This document shows positions 28,829 through 38,455 of a DNA stretch of 64,000 bases, piece after piece. Location: contig QCKC01000008.1 of the NCBI GenBank assembly GCA_003215635.1, forward strand, positions 1 to 64,000, in the 5' to 3' direction. The notes under the pieces were generated by a model that saw nothing but the letters and a program-made list of their open reading frames with translations, ran no database searches and was not told the origin of the DNA. This stretch comes from Prochlorococcus sp. AG-409-J19. GTDB taxonomy: Bacteria > Cyanobacteriota > Cyanobacteriia > PCC-6307 > Cyanobiaceae. The stretch's first letter is position 1. Every line of letters begins with the position of its first letter. Position numbers and translations under genes: made by a program.

Positions 28829-29880
28829 TCATCAGCCCAGATATATTTAGTTAATTCATCTTGATCAGGCTCATTTGCTTCAATTGCAAATTCAACCGAA
28901 TCTTGAACTTCTAAATCTATTTCTTTTTCAATTTTTCTAAGCTCGTCTTGTGAAGCGAGCTTTTTATCAGTTAGGTCTTTTTCAAGTTTCTTGAGTGGAT
29001 CTTTCTTAGCCCAAAACTCTTTCTCTTCTGCTTCGCGTAATTCATCAGGATCAGCTAAAGAATGTCCGCGGTAGCGATATGTAAGGCATTCAATCAAAGT
29101 AGGGCCTTCTCCTGAACGAGCACGTTCTAAAGCCCTTAGAGTGGCTCCTCGTACGGCTAGAACATCCATTCCGTCAACCTCTTCTCCTGCCATTCCAAAG
29201 GCAGAAGCTTTTCTCCAAATTTCCGGATCACTTGTGGCTCGGTCGTGAGCCATTCCAATCGCCCACTTATTGTTCTCTACAACAAAGATAATTGGGAGCT
29301 TCCAAAGCTGGGCCATGTTGAGGCATTCAAAAAATTGGCCGTTGTTACATGTGCCATCTCCAAAAAATGCCGCTGTGACAGCATCACTTCTTTCATCTCC
29401 AAGAGCATCTCTTTTGTATCTACTTGAGAATGCAGCTCCAAGAGCTACTGGAATTCCTTCTCCAATAAAGGCATAGCCTCCTAAAAGATGGTGTTCTTGC
29501 GAAAATAGATGCATTGAGCCTCCTCTTCCTTTGCTGCAGCCAGTTTCTTTCCCAAAAAGTTCGCTCATCACCTCTCTTGCGGGCACACCAGCACTAAGAG
29601 CGTGCACATGATCTCTATATGTGCTGCAGAACCAATCATGTTTTCTCTTCATTGCGCAAATTACTCCTGTGCTAACCGCTTCTTGCCCGTTGTATAGGTG
29701 CACAAATCCAAACATCTTGCCGCGATAGTACATTTCTGCACATTTGTCTTCGAATCTTCTTCCTAGGGTCATATCTCGGAAAAGATCGAGACCTATTTCA
29801 CGGTCAATTTCAGCCGGCATTGCAGATACCAAGCTGGAAAGCCTCTCGGCATGTTCGGATTGATTTAGTGCAGTTGTCAT
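28825..29880 (-). CDS. pdhA: Pyruvate dehydrogenase E1 component, alpha subunit
   Basis: Thiamine-diphosphate enzyme subunit that decarboxylates pyruvate to feed acetyl-CoA synthesis. The TPP-binding motif is [20 protein letters not shown] followed by [27 protein letters not shown]-like and [20 protein letters not shown] segments and [17 protein letters not shown] (phosphorylation-loop region) match E1-alpha. The 351 residues are standard. E3 (lpd) is at 19.3 kb; E1-beta and E2 are not in the window. ATG at 29880; its end overlaps the sigma factor gene by 4 bp. Confidence 0.95.
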   Translation of the reverse strand: MTTALNQSEHAERLSSLVSAMPAEIDREIGLDLFRDMTLGRRFEDKCAEMYYRGKMFGFVHLYNGQEAVSTGVICAMKRKHDWFCSTYRDHVHALSAGVPAREVMSELFGKETGCSKGRGGSMHLFSQEHHLLGGYAFIGEGIPVALGAAFSSRYKRDALGDERSDAVTAAFFGDGTCNNGQFFECLNMAQLWKLPIIFVVENNKWAIGMAHDRATSDPEIWRKASAFGMAGEEVDGMDVLAVRGATLRALERARSGEGPTLIECLTYRYRGHSLADPDELREAEEKEFWAKKDPLKKLEKDLTDKKLASQDELRKIEKEIDLEVQDSVEFAIEANEPDQDELTKYIWADD

Positions 29881-30018
29881 GGATTGGCTAGATGGAATTG
29901 CAGTTTTCTTGTTGATGTAACACCCTTAGCAATTAATTACGACTGTAATGTCCTGTGGAAGAAGGATGGCAGAAACTCACCTGATGCCTAGAGTTTTATG
30001 CCAATGGCTTAAAAGCTA

Positions 30019-32031
30019 GTGGAATTGCCAATTGATCATTTTCGCTTGATTGGTGTGAGTCCTTCGGCTGAGGCTGAGGCCATTCTTCGAACGCTCCAAT
30101 TGCGCTTAGATCGTCCTCCTCAACAGGGTTTCACGCAAGAGGCCTTAGCTAATAGGGCTGAATTACTTCGTCTTTCTGCTGATCTTTTGACAGATCTTCA
30201 GCGCCGTCAGGAGTATGAGACTGCTTTGTTGGGCGGAGCTTCAGGCCTTGAAATTTCTTCAAATATGGAGTTGGCAGGCTTGATGCTTCTTTGGGAAGCT
30301 GACGCGTCTTTGGAAGCTTTTCGTATCGCTTCTAATTGTCTGCATCCTCCTCAAGCCCCTGCTCTTGGTAGTGGGAGAGAGGCTGATTTGACCTTGGTCA
30401 CAGCGTTGTCTTGTCGCTCGGCTGCGGGGATTGAGCGAGAACAGAGGAACTATGAAACTGCCGCAGGACTTTTGCAGGAAGGTATTCAGATATTGCAAAG
30501 AATGGGGAAGCTTCCTGAAGAAAGGGAAAACCTATTGAAGGATCTTGAACTTCTTCTGCCTTATCGAATCTTAGATCTAGTTAGTAGGGACCTTGGCGAT
30601 CAAACATCTCGTCAAGAAGGTATTCGTCTATTGGATGAGTTTGTTTTTCAAAGAGGAGGACTAGATGGAGAGAATACAAGTACTTTGATAGGTGGATTGA
30701 GTCAGTCTGATTTTGAACGTTTTTTTCAGCAGATTCGTAATTATTTAACTGTTCAAGAGCAAGTAGATCTTTTTTCTGATTGGCAGAGGCAAGGTTCTCA
30801 AGATGCAGGTTTTCTATGCGCAATTGCTCTTATAGCTGATGGTTTCTCTAGGCGAAAACCTGAGCGTATTCATGAGGCTAGACAATATTTAAAAGGTATT
30901 AAATTAAAAGGACTAGATAAACTTCCCCTTTTGGGTTGTCTAGATCTATTACTTGCTGATGTTGATCTTTCTCATGAAAGATTTAGAAATAGCCCTGATG
31001 ATACCCTTCAAAATTGGTTAAAGAACCACCAGGGGACTCCTTTAGAAGCTCTTTGTCAATACTCTCGTGATTGGCTGAGGAGAGATGTTTTACGTGGTTA
31101 TAGAGATGTTGATGCTGATGAAACTGATTTAGAAGGATGGTTTGCTGATAGAGATGTTCAGGCGTATATAGAGAGATTGGACTGGAAAGGCCCTAGAGGA
31201 ATAGCTAAGGCAGGATTTTCTTTCTTGTCCTCTTTGTCTGCAGAAGCTGATTCTGAATCTTCTACTGAAGCCCCAGAAGTAACTGTTCAAGATGAAGATC
31301 AGTTAATTGAAGATAAAGAAAGATCCGAATCTGATAAGGATGAATTAATACGCGATTTTGGATCCTCTTCAAATCATAATAATATCTTTCCTTTTCTGGA
31401 TTTTAATTTGTTAAACAAACTAGAGCCTAACACCAGGAAAGTTTTTAATTTTGTGTTTGCGTCAGTGACTATAATAATTGCTCTTTTCGGTTTGCGATCA
31501 ATATTTGATAATAGAATTAAACCATCGGCTGAAATTGTAACCATAGAAGAAAAAGTTCCAGATAGAGAATCTGATATAGAGATGTCTCAAGATGAAGCAA
31601 TAAAACCTGTCATTATAGATATAAAAAATGATTTTGCTGGCTTGACTGTTCTTAAACCTACAAAGGATGATCTGATATTTTTCTTGGAAAGTTGGCTTTT
31701 TAATAAGGCCCAAGTATTATCTGGCGGTAAAAGTGATTCGTTGTCAATCCTCGCCAGGCCGGGTGTTTTGCAGAATTTGAAGAAGGAGAGAGATAAAGAT
31801 AAATCTTTAGGGAGGATTCAAAATATAGAAGCATCTGTGGATTCTCTTCAGGTTGTTAGTGTCTCTTCCAAGAGAATAGAATTTAAGGCAAGATTGACTT
31901 ACCGAGATAAAACAATTGATTCTTCTGGCAAAGTTATTTCAGAAAGTTTTATTCCTCGTCTTTTTGTTACGTATATTCTCGGGAGAGATGGGGATAATTG
32001 GCGACTTCATCATTATGTAAGTGGTAGCTGA
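30019..32031 (+). CDS. ftn2: Cell division protein Ftn2/ZipN (ARC6 homologue)
   Basis: Membrane tether of the FtsZ ring in cyanobacteria and plastids. The N-terminus is a J-like region (LPIDHFRLIGVSPSAEAEAI, LLTDLQRRQEYETALL) without a functional HPD. It is followed by a long helical region of about 380 residues, an acidic Ser-rich linker, one membrane helix at about residues 475-495 (NFVFASVTIIIALFGLRSIF), and a C-terminal domain of about 130 residues (DDLIFFLESWLFNKAQVLSG) that ends WRLHHYVSGS, as in ARC6. The start is GTG at 30019, just after an in-frame TAG. FtsZ and FtsQ are at 5-8 kb. Confidence 0.92.
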   Translation: MELPIDHFRLIGVSPSAEAEAILRTLQLRLDRPPQQGFTQEALANRAELLRLSADLLTDLQRRQEYETALLGGASGLEISSNMELAGLMLLWEADASLEAFRIASNCLHPPQAPALGSGREADLTLVTALSCRSAAGIEREQRNYETAAGLLQEGIQILQRMGKLPEERENLLKDLELLLPYRILDLVSRDLGDQTSRQEGIRLLDEFVFQRGGLDGENTSTLIGGLSQSDFERFFQQIRNYLTVQEQVDLFSDWQRQGSQDAGFLCAIALIADGFSRRKPERIHEARQYLKGIKLKGLDKLPLLGCLDLLLADVDLSHERFRNSPDDTLQNWLKNHQGTPLEALCQYSRDWLRRDVLRGYRDVDADETDLEGWFADRDVQAYIERLDWKGPRGIAKAGFSFLSSLSAEADSESSTEAPEVTVQDEDQLIEDKERSESDKDELIRDFGSSSNHNNIFPFLDFNLLNKLEPNTRKVFNFVFASVTIIIALFGLRSIFDNRIKPSAEIVTIEEKVPDRESDIEMSQDEAIKPVIIDIKNDFAGLTVLKPTKDDLIFFLESWLFNKAQVLSGGKSDSLSILARPGVLQNLKKERDKDKSLGRIQNIEASVDSLQVVSVSSKRIEFKARLTYRDKTIDSSGKVISESFIPRLFVTYILGRDGDNWRLHHYVSGS

Positions 32032-32084
32032 TGCTATTTATCTGAAGCATCCCAAATTTATTTATTCAATGTTTCTGTATTCCT

Positions 32085-33524
32085 ATGTTTGATGAACTTT
32101 CCGCTCGTTTTGATGAGGCAGTTAAGGGTTTAAGAGGTCAAGCCAAAATTAGTGAAACCAATATTGACAGCGCATTGACGCAAGTCCGAAGAGCATTACT
32201 TGAAGCGGATGTGAGTTTGCCAGTGGTTAAAGAGTTTGTTATGGAGATGAGGGATAAAGCTCTTGGAGCAGAAGTGGTTAGAGGAGTTAGCCCTGATCAG
32301 AAATTTATTCAAGTCGTACATGAGCAATTGGTTGAAGTAATGGGAGGGGAAAATGATCCCCTAGCGCAATCAGAAATTTCTCCCACTGTTGTTTTGATGG
32401 CAGGCCTTCAGGGAGCTGGAAAAACTACAGCAACTGCAAAACTTGGGTTGTATTTAAAAGATCAGGGACGGAAAACTCTAATGGTTGCGGCTGACGTATA
32501 TAGGCCCGCTGCTATAGATCAATTGAGAACTCTTGGTTCACAAATAGATGTTGAAGTTTTTAGCTTGGGTGTAGATGCAAAGCCAGAAGATATTGCGGCT
32601 GCTGGTCTTCTAAGAGCCAGAGAAGAAGGATTTGACACTTTGATTGTTGATACTGCTGGGCGACTACAAATTGATGTGGGAATGATGGAGGAGATGGTAA
32701 GAATTCGAAAGGCAGTTCAACCTAATGAAGTTTTGTTGGTGGTTGATTCAATGATTGGCCAAGAAGCCGCTGACCTGACAAGAACATTTCATGAAAAAGT
32801 TGGAATTACCGGCGCCGTTTTGACGAAACTTGATGGTGACTCAAGAGGAGGAGCGGCTCTTTCAATTCGCAAAATTAGTGGGAAACCAATCAAGTTTATT
32901 GGTACCGGAGAAAAGGTAGAGGCTTTGCAGCCATTTCATCCTGAAAGGATGGCAAGTCGGATTCTTGGCATGGGAGATGTTCTCACTCTTGTAGAGAAAG
33001 CTCAGAAAGAAGTTGAACTGGCAGATGCAGAAGAAATGCAAAAAAAATTGCAAGAAGCAACATTTGATTTTTCTGATTTCCTTAAACAGATGCGTTTAAT
33101 TAAGCGCATGGGGTCGTTAGGTGGACTTATGAAAATGATTCCTGGAATGAACAAAATTGATGACGGGATGTTGAAAAGTGGGGAGGAACAGCTTCGAAAG
33201 GTTGAAGCAATGATTGATTCAATGACGCCTGAAGAACGAAGTCATCCAGAATTATTAGCTGCTGAGCCTTCTCGTCGGAGACGTCTTGCTAATGGCAGTG
33301 GTCATACGTCCGCATCAGTTGACAAGGTATTAGCTGATTTTCAGAAGATGAGAGGTTTCATGAAGCAAATGTCCAGTGGAGCTGGAATGCCAGGAATGCC
33401 AGGAATGCCAGGAATGCCAGGAATGCCAGGAATGCCAGGAACTGGAGGAAGTCAGTCTCAGTCTGCACGCCCTCAGAAAAGACAGAAGCCAGTCAAGAAA
33501 AAGAAAGGATTTGGAGATCTTTGA
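32085..33524 (+). CDS. ffh: Signal recognition particle GTPase Ffh (SRP54)
   Basis: Binds signal peptides of membrane and secreted proteins and forms SRP with the 4.5S RNA encoded at 5059-5152. The N domain is followed by the GTPase: GLQGAGKTTATAKLG at about residues 107-121, DVYRPAAIDQLRTLG, DTAGRLQID and TKLDGDSRGGAAL. The Met-rich M domain follows (FLKQMRLIKRMGSLGGLMKM, HPELLAAEPSRRRRLANGSG). An unusual run of six Met-Pro-Gly units at residues 435-452 precedes a basic tail (RPQKRQKPVKKKKGFGDL). 479 residues. Confidence 0.97.
   Translation: MFDELSARFDEAVKGLRGQAKISETNIDSALTQVRRALLEADVSLPVVKEFVMEMRDKALGAEVVRGVSPDQKFIQVVHEQLVEVMGGENDPLAQSEISPTVVLMAGLQGAGKTTATAKLGLYLKDQGRKTLMVAADVYRPAAIDQLRTLGSQIDVEVFSLGVDAKPEDIAAAGLLRAREEGFDTLIVDTAGRLQIDVGMMEEMVRIRKAVQPNEVLLVVDSMIGQEAADLTRTFHEKVGITGAVLTKLDGDSRGGAALSIRKISGKPIKFIGTGEKVEALQPFHPERMASRILGMGDVLTLVEKAQKEVELADAEEMQKKLQEATFDFSDFLKQMRLIKRMGSLGGLMKMIPGMNKIDDGMLKSGEEQLRKVEAMIDSMTPEERSHPELLAAEPSRRRRLANGSGHTSASVDKVLADFQKMRGFMKQMSSGAGMPGMPGMPGMPGMPGMPGTGGSQSQSARPQKRQKPVKKKKGFGDL
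33384..33437 (+). repeat. Six 9-bp tandem repeats inside ffh
   Basis: Six identical copies of GGAATGCCA encode six Met-Pro-Gly units in the C-terminal tail of Ffh. The copies are perfect at DNA level, which suggests recent slippage expansion. GMPG-rich tails are common in Ffh, but the copy number is probably variable between strains. Confidence 0.95.
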
Positions 33525-33607
33525 CCCTCTGCAAGGTATCTTTATAGGTAGGAGGGGTTTAAAAATTAATCTTTCCAATTAATCACCCTTATTAAGAAAG
33601 AGCGACG

Positions 33608-33994
33608 ATGATCAAGCTCCGCCTCAAGCGGTTCGGCAAGAAAAGGGAAGCTAGTTTCCGTTTAGTAGCTTGCAACAGCACTTCTCGCCGAGATGGGCGT
33701 CCTCTAGAAGAGTTGGGCTTTTACAATCCTCGGACCAAAGAAACAAGACTAGATACAGAAGCCCTACGCTCTAGGCTCTCCCAAGGCGCTCAGCCTACTG
33801 ATGCAGTGAGAACTTTACTTGAAAAAGGTGGTTTGATTCCCAAGACTATTAGGCCTAGTCAAATAGTTGGTCAGGCCAAACAAGCTAAGCAGCGAAAGGC
33901 GGAATCTACTAAGTCAAAACAAGCAGATAATTCAAAGCCTGAAAAGGAAAAAACTCCTGATTCAGAAGCTTCTCTAGAAACACAAGAAGCTTGA
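33608..33994 (+). CDS. rpsP: 30S ribosomal protein S16
   Basis: Small-subunit assembly protein. It begins with [20 protein letters not shown] and shows [19 protein letters not shown] and [16 protein letters not shown], the full S16 domain in about 80 residues. A charged tail of about 40 residues rich in Lys, Gln, Ser and Glu follows, as in other cyanobacteria, giving 128 residues. It lies 83 bp after ffh and 7 bp before phoH on the same strand. GAAAGAGCGACG upstream of the ATG is a weak ribosome site. Confidence 0.97.
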   Translation: MIKLRLKRFGKKREASFRLVACNSTSRRDGRPLEELGFYNPRTKETRLDTEALRSRLSQGAQPTDAVRTLLEKGGLIPKTIRPSQIVGQAKQAKQRKAESTKSKQADNSKPEKEKTPDSEASLETQEA

Positions 33995-34001
33995 TCAATC
34001 G

Positions 34002-34973
34002 ATGATTGAGGCCACCTCAGCAGGTCGCTTTTTTTTTGAATTACCTCATTTAGATGCAGCCATAGCCTTATCAGGTAATGGTCAAAAAACTCTTCAAGAA
34101 TTAAATCAGCTCACAGGAGCAAAGTTTGTTCTGCGTGGTCTTCAGTTGGAGATAGCAGGGCATCCGACCCAACTTGAAAGAGCAGCTTCACTCATAGAGT
34201 TGATGAGACCAATATGGGAAGAAGGGCAAGCTATTTCTTTGGTTGATTTGCAATCTGCTTTAAGAGCATTAGACAATGGACATAGAGATCAACATGCTCA
34301 GATGGGAGAGGAAGTAATTGCCCGATCTAAGAGGGGTAAATTACTTCGTTCTAGAACTCTTAGACAGAAATCTTATGTGGAAGCGATTGAGAATAATGAC
34401 CTTACTTTTGCAATAGGTCCAGCAGGAACAGGGAAGACTTTTTTGGCTACAGTCCTTGCCGTCAGAATGCTTACCGATAAAACTGTCGAGCGGCTTATCC
34501 TTATGAGGCCTGCAGTAGAAGCTGGAGAACGACTTGGCTTTCTTCCAGGAGATCTTCAACAAAAAGTAGATCCGTATTTAAGACCTTTGTATGACGCTCT
34601 GCATTCTTTGTTGGGAGAGGAGAAAACAACAATTTTATTGGAAAAAGGTGTTATAGAAGTAGCACCTTTGGCATATATGAGAGGAAGAACTCTTGATAAT
34701 GCTTTTGTAATTCTAGATGAGGCGCAAAATACAACGATCCCTCAAATGAAGATGGTTTTAACTCGATTGGGCGAAAAATCTAGAATGGTTGTAACCGGAG
34801 ATGTAACGCAGGTGGATTTATTGCCTGGACAGCGAAGTGGTTTGGTAGAAGCGGTTGAGGTATTGAATGAAATCAAAGGAGTTGCCGTATGTAGGCTGAC
34901 TTCTGCAGATGTTGTAAGGCATCCGATTGTTCAAAAAGTCATAGACGCATTCCAAAGTCTTGATAAGAAATAG
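34002..34973 (+). CDS. phoH: PhoH-family ATPase
   Basis: Cytosolic P-loop ATPase of the PhoH/PhoL family, linked in bacteria to RNA handling and phosphate stress. It has an N-terminal KH-like region (residues 1-85), then the Walker A GPAGTGKT at residues 139-146, RPAVEAGERLGFLPGDLQQK, PLAYMRGRTLDNAFVILDEA (Walker B) and RMVVTGDVTQVDLLPGQRSG. 323 residues. It is 7 bp downstream of rpsP, so probably in one transcript with ffh and rpsP. Confidence 0.93.
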   Translation: MIEATSAGRFFFELPHLDAAIALSGNGQKTLQELNQLTGAKFVLRGLQLEIAGHPTQLERAASLIELMRPIWEEGQAISLVDLQSALRALDNGHRDQHAQMGEEVIARSKRGKLLRSRTLRQKSYVEAIENNDLTFAIGPAGTGKTFLATVLAVRMLTDKTVERLILMRPAVEAGERLGFLPGDLQQKVDPYLRPLYDALHSLLGEEKTTILLEKGVIEVAPLAYMRGRTLDNAFVILDEAQNTTIPQMKMVLTRLGEKSRMVVTGDVTQVDLLPGQRSGLVEAVEVLNEIKGVAVCRLTSADVVRHPIVQKVIDAFQSLDKK

Positions 34974-35049
34974 GGACAACCGCACTAAATAAATTCTGCT
35001 TTTTTGTTTTTTGCTGGCAGAATAACCTGATTACTTGACCTTGTTAGTT

Positions 35050-35787
35050 ATGCCAGCAAGTAGCAATTTTCAGCAGGCCATTAGAGAAGCTCAATCAGGA
35101 GCTTTAGTTGGGCCAAATGTGGTTAACAAAGCACTTCCTTATGTGGGAGGTGGGATGGTTTTAACCGCAGGCGGTGTCATTGGTGGATTGACCTTAATGG
35201 CATCCAATCAAGCTTTGTATATGCCTTTATTTTGGGTCGCTTTAATAGGTAATTTTATTTTGTTCTTCGTTGCTCAAAATGTGGCAATGAAGGGTAATAA
35301 CAGTACGGCACTGCCTCTTCTTTCTGCTTACAGCCTAATAACAGGATTTACTTTAAGTGGAATTGTTGCTTATGCAATTGGAGTGGCAGGCATAGGTTCA
35401 ATAGGAACTGCTGCATTCGCAACCGGAATTACCTTTGTGATCGCTTCGGTTGTCGGCCGTCGAATGAGTGACAGCGTCGGGCAAGCATTGACTGGGGTTG
35501 TTGGTCTTGGCCTGGTTGGATTGATTATTGCAATGGTTATTCAAATCGTTGGTGGCTTGTTTGCCCCAGGGATGTTTGGAGGATCAGGATTTGAATTGAT
35601 GATCGCTGGTTTTGGTACTGTCCTTTTTGTAGGAGCAGCTTTTGTTGATTTCTATACAATGCCTAGAACATATAGAGATGAGCAATATCTTGCAGGAGCA
35701 TTGGGAATGTATTTAACCTATATCAATTTATTTATATTTATTCTTAGGCTCATTATTGCTATTCAAGGAGGTGGGAGAAGAGATTGA
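35050..35787 (+). CDS. Bax inhibitor-1 (BI-1/YccA) family membrane protein
   Basis: Seven-helix membrane protein of the BI-1/LFG family, some members of which are calcium leak channels. After a short N-terminal part (ASSNFQQAIREAQSGALVG) there are about seven hydrophobic segments, the last ending TYINLFIFILRLIIAIQG. The conserved DFYTMPRTYRDEQYLAGALG segment lies near residue 200. ATG at 35050 is preferred to a TTG at 35035. A strong terminator follows about 45 bp after the stop. The function in cyanobacteria is unknown. Confidence 0.85.
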   Translation: MPASSNFQQAIREAQSGALVGPNVVNKALPYVGGGMVLTAGGVIGGLTLMASNQALYMPLFWVALIGNFILFFVAQNVAMKGNNSTALPLLSAYSLITGFTLSGIVAYAIGVAGIGSIGTAAFATGITFVIASVVGRRMSDSVGQALTGVVGLGLVGLIIAMVIQIVGGLFAPGMFGGSGFELMIAGFGTVLFVGAAFVDFYTMPRTYRDEQYLAGALGMYLTYINLFIFILRLIIAIQGGGRRD

Positions 35788-35832
35788 TAGAAACGAAATT
35801 TTAGTTTCTACTTTGCTTGAAATCTTCTATAG

Positions 35833-35872
35833 AAAAAAAGGGATTTGTGAATTGGCAAATCCCTTTTTTTTT
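35833..35872. terminator. Bidirectional rho-independent terminator
   Basis: GGGATTTG at 35840-35847 pairs perfectly with CAAATCCC at 35856-35863 around an 8-nt loop. Seven A precede and nine T follow, so it can stop transcription in both directions. It separates the BI-1 gene from the convergent gene at 35871, whose stop codon lies in the T tract. Confidence 0.93.
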
Positions 35873-36389
35873 ATCCATAGAATATGCTGTTAATACTCTC
35901 AGAGATTGCAATAAGTTGATCTTTATCGTATCCCCACCTTTCTAAAAATTCAACATAATCTCCATGCCCCTTTGTTGCCTCTAATAGGGTCTCTAGCTTT
36001 ACTTTTACTATTCTTGGATCAAGTAGTAATAGTAGTTCTTTGCATCTGTATGAGATCTTTTTAGAGGATTCTTTCTGAGTTAGGTTCTTTTCACGCTCAT
36101 GTTGTATCGCCATCGCAGTGCTCATCGCAAGATTACGTATTACTAGATCTACTATTCTTTCTCCGCTTAGTCTTAGTTGAATAACTACTGCTTCAGGGAG
36201 GCGATCCAGTATTGGTGAGTCACTTGCAAGAGATATAACAAAAAAACCTCTAGCTCCAACATCTGTGGATATTAACTCACCGATTCTATCCGCAAGAACT
36301 TCATCACTTAATTGTCCTTCCTCCCAAGCTTTAGACCAAACCAGTGCAGCGTTCATGGCTTGTTCAAAATTCGGGATTCTCGAAACCAC
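35871..36389 (-). CDS. Conserved hypothetical protein, unrecognised
   Basis: 172 residues, mostly helical, without signal peptide or membrane segment, so probably cytosolic. Segments such as NFEQAMNAALVWSKAWEEGQ, LADRIGELISTDVGARGFFV and YVEFLERWGYDKDQLIAISE look like a structured domain. I cannot name the family. The start is GTG at 36389. The frame upstream of it still reads protein-like (NEAIALPKECLTKVVS) but holds no standard start codon, so the N-terminus is uncertain. It is divergent from era, 51 bp away. Confidence 0.72.
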   Translation of the reverse strand: MVSRIPNFEQAMNAALVWSKAWEEGQLSDEVLADRIGELISTDVGARGFFVISLASDSPILDRLPEAVVIQLRLSGERIVDLVIRNLAMSTAMAIQHEREKNLTQKESSKKISYRCKELLLLLDPRIVKVKLETLLEATKGHGDYVEFLERWGYDKDQLIAISESINSIFYG

Positions 36390-36440
36390 TTTTGTAAGGC
36401 ATTCTTTAGGTAAGGCTATTGCTTCATTTTTAAAAAAACT

Positions 36441-37388
36441 ATGAATTTGGATAAGTCTGTTTCAAAGGGATATCGATCTGGTTTTATTTCTTTGATTGGT
36501 AGACCCAATGTGGGTAAATCCACTTTGGTTAACCAATTGGTGGGAGAAGAAGTTGCAATTACATCTCCAGTTGCTCAGACAACTCGCAACCGACTCAGAG
36601 CAATCCTAACTACTCCTAAAGCTCAATTAATTCTGGTAGATACTCCTGGAATCCATAAACCTCATCATCTTCTAGGTGAACGCCTTGTTAAAAGTGCTTG
36701 TTCAACTATTGGAGAAGTTGATCTTATCTTGCTCATGCTGGAAGGTAATAAGCCCCCTGGAAGAGGAGATGCGTTCATTGTTAATTTGCTGCAAGAAAAG
36801 AATGATATTCCAGTAGTGGTTGTTCTAAACAAATGGGATCAGGTTAAGCTCCATCAATATGAAGAAAGAGAAAATTCATATAAAAACTTATGTAAAACTA
36901 ACAAGTGGCCTTTCTTTAGATGCAGTGCGATTACGGGTGAGGGATGTCCAAATCTAATTGAGTTCTTGTCAGAAGGCTTGCCGTTGGGTCCTTATTTATA
37001 TCCAAAAGATATGGTATCTGATCAGCCTGAGAGAGTTCTTCTGTCAGAATTTATAAGAGAGCAGGTTTTATTACATACTCGAGAAGAGCTCCCTCATAGC
37101 GTTGCAGTCAACATTGATAGGGTTGAAGATAGAATTAATTCAAAAGCTAATGGAACAAAGAAAACAATGACAGCGATATTAGCGACAGTATTGGTAGAGC
37201 GTAAATCGCAAAAAGGAATTATTATCGGGAAAGGAGGAAAGATGCTTAAAATTATTGGACAAGGGGCAAGAATGCGAATGCAGAAATTGTTAGATGGGCC
37301 AGTGTATTTAGAGCTTTTTGTAAAGGTAGTTCCTAATTGGAGGAGTAAACCTGCTCGTTTGAGTGAATTAGGATATAAATGGGATTAG
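36441..37388 (+). CDS. era: GTPase Era
   Basis: Ribosome-assembly GTPase that binds the 3' end of 16S rRNA. G motifs are GRPNVGKSTLVNQL (G1), TSPVAQTTRNR (G2), VDTPGIHKPHHLLGE (G3) and LNKWDQ (G4). The C-terminal KH domain shows KGIIIGKGGKMLKIIGQGAR. The protein has 315 residues. ATG at 36441. It lies about 105 bp upstream of trmD on the same strand. Confidence 0.95.
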   Translation: MNLDKSVSKGYRSGFISLIGRPNVGKSTLVNQLVGEEVAITSPVAQTTRNRLRAILTTPKAQLILVDTPGIHKPHHLLGERLVKSACSTIGEVDLILLMLEGNKPPGRGDAFIVNLLQEKNDIPVVVVLNKWDQVKLHQYEERENSYKNLCKTNKWPFFRCSAITGEGCPNLIEFLSEGLPLGPYLYPKDMVSDQPERVLLSEFIREQVLLHTREELPHSVAVNIDRVEDRINSKANGTKKTMTAILATVLVERKSQKGIIIGKGGKMLKIIGQGARMRMQKLLDGPVYLELFVKVVPNWRSKPARLSELGYKWD

Positions 37389-37494
37389 ATTTAATGGGTG
37401 AGATGATTTAACTTTAATAAGTTTTGGTAAACTAGGTTGGTTTGCTTGATTTAAATAGACTACATAGTGATCTTCGTTTGTTCCTAAAGTCTAT

Positions 37495-38301
37495 ATGGAT
37501 AAAATAAAAAAGATTTTTCGAATCGATGTTATTAGTCTCTTCCCGAAGACTTTTGATAGTTTAGGTTCCTTGGGTGTAATTGGGAAAGCTTTTTCGCTTG
37601 GAATAGCAAAGCTTTATACACATAATCCCCGCGATTTTACTGAGGATCCCCACCGGAAAGTGGATGATGAGCCTTATGGCGGTGGGCCTGGGATGCTTCT
37701 TAAGCCAGAGCCAGTTTTTAATGCTTTTGAGAGCATTCCGCAGCATGGAAATCGTAGAACTTTAATGATGACCCCACAAGGAAAACGGATTTCCCAAGCA
37801 GATTTAAAACGTTTTTCAGAAGAATACGATCAATTAATAATTATTTGCGGTCATTATGAAGGATTTGATGAACGAATAAGAACAATTGCAGATGAGGAGA
37901 TATCTTTGGGGGATTTTGTCCTTACAGGAGGAGAAATACCCGCTATGGCAATAATTAATGGAGCCGTACGTTTGTTGCCAGGGACATTAGGATGTGCGGA
38001 ATCCTTAGAGGATGAAAGCCATAGCGATTTGCTGCTTGAGTATCCTCAATATACGAGGCCTTCTGAATTTCGCGGTAGTTCTGTCCCTGATGTACTAAAG
38101 AGTGGTAATCATGATGCTATTTCTGATTGGCGTAAAGAACAAATGTTATTGAGGACAGCTAAACGCAGACCAGATCTCTATCATTTGTGGCTGCATAAGA
38201 ATAATGTTAATAAGCAAAATATCGTAAACCAGTTACCAAGATCATTGCAGGAACAAATATTAAAAGAATACTCTTATTTAGGAGATCCTTGGTGGGATTA
38301 A
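37495..38301 (+). CDS. trmD: tRNA (guanine-N1)-methyltransferase
   Basis: SPOUT methylase making m1G37 in tRNAs that read CNN and some GGG codons. It begins IDVISLFPKTFDSL and has the deep-knot sequences DEPYGGGPGMLLKPEPV, GHYEGFDERIRTIADEEISL and GDFVLTGGEIPAMAIINGAV, then YTRPSEFRG and AKRRPDLYHLW. 268 residues. It marks the right end of the core gene block before the gene-poor island. Confidence 0.96.
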   Translation: MDKIKKIFRIDVISLFPKTFDSLGSLGVIGKAFSLGIAKLYTHNPRDFTEDPHRKVDDEPYGGGPGMLLKPEPVFNAFESIPQHGNRRTLMMTPQGKRISQADLKRFSEEYDQLIIICGHYEGFDERIRTIADEEISLGDFVLTGGEIPAMAIINGAVRLLPGTLGCAESLEDESHSDLLLEYPQYTRPSEFRGSSVPDVLKSGNHDAISDWRKEQMLLRTAKRRPDLYHLWLHKNNVNKQNIVNQLPRSLQEQILKEYSYLGDPWWD

Positions 38302-38455
38302 AACAAATTGATTTTTAACTACTGTACCTAGAGAAAAGCGAGCATGTTTAGGAGAAAAATTTCTAACGTGAAATTCAAACTATTCATCGTGTGGTTTATG
38401 CTAACTCTTATTGCAGATGCTTGAATTGGTGGTTGAACCCACCTAAATATTGTTG

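Noticed and set aside
33330-33582. Repetitive frames (Cys-Gln-Glu and Ser-Trp-His repeats) over the ffh repeat
   Set aside because: They are other-frame readings of the GGAATGCCA repeats in ffh.
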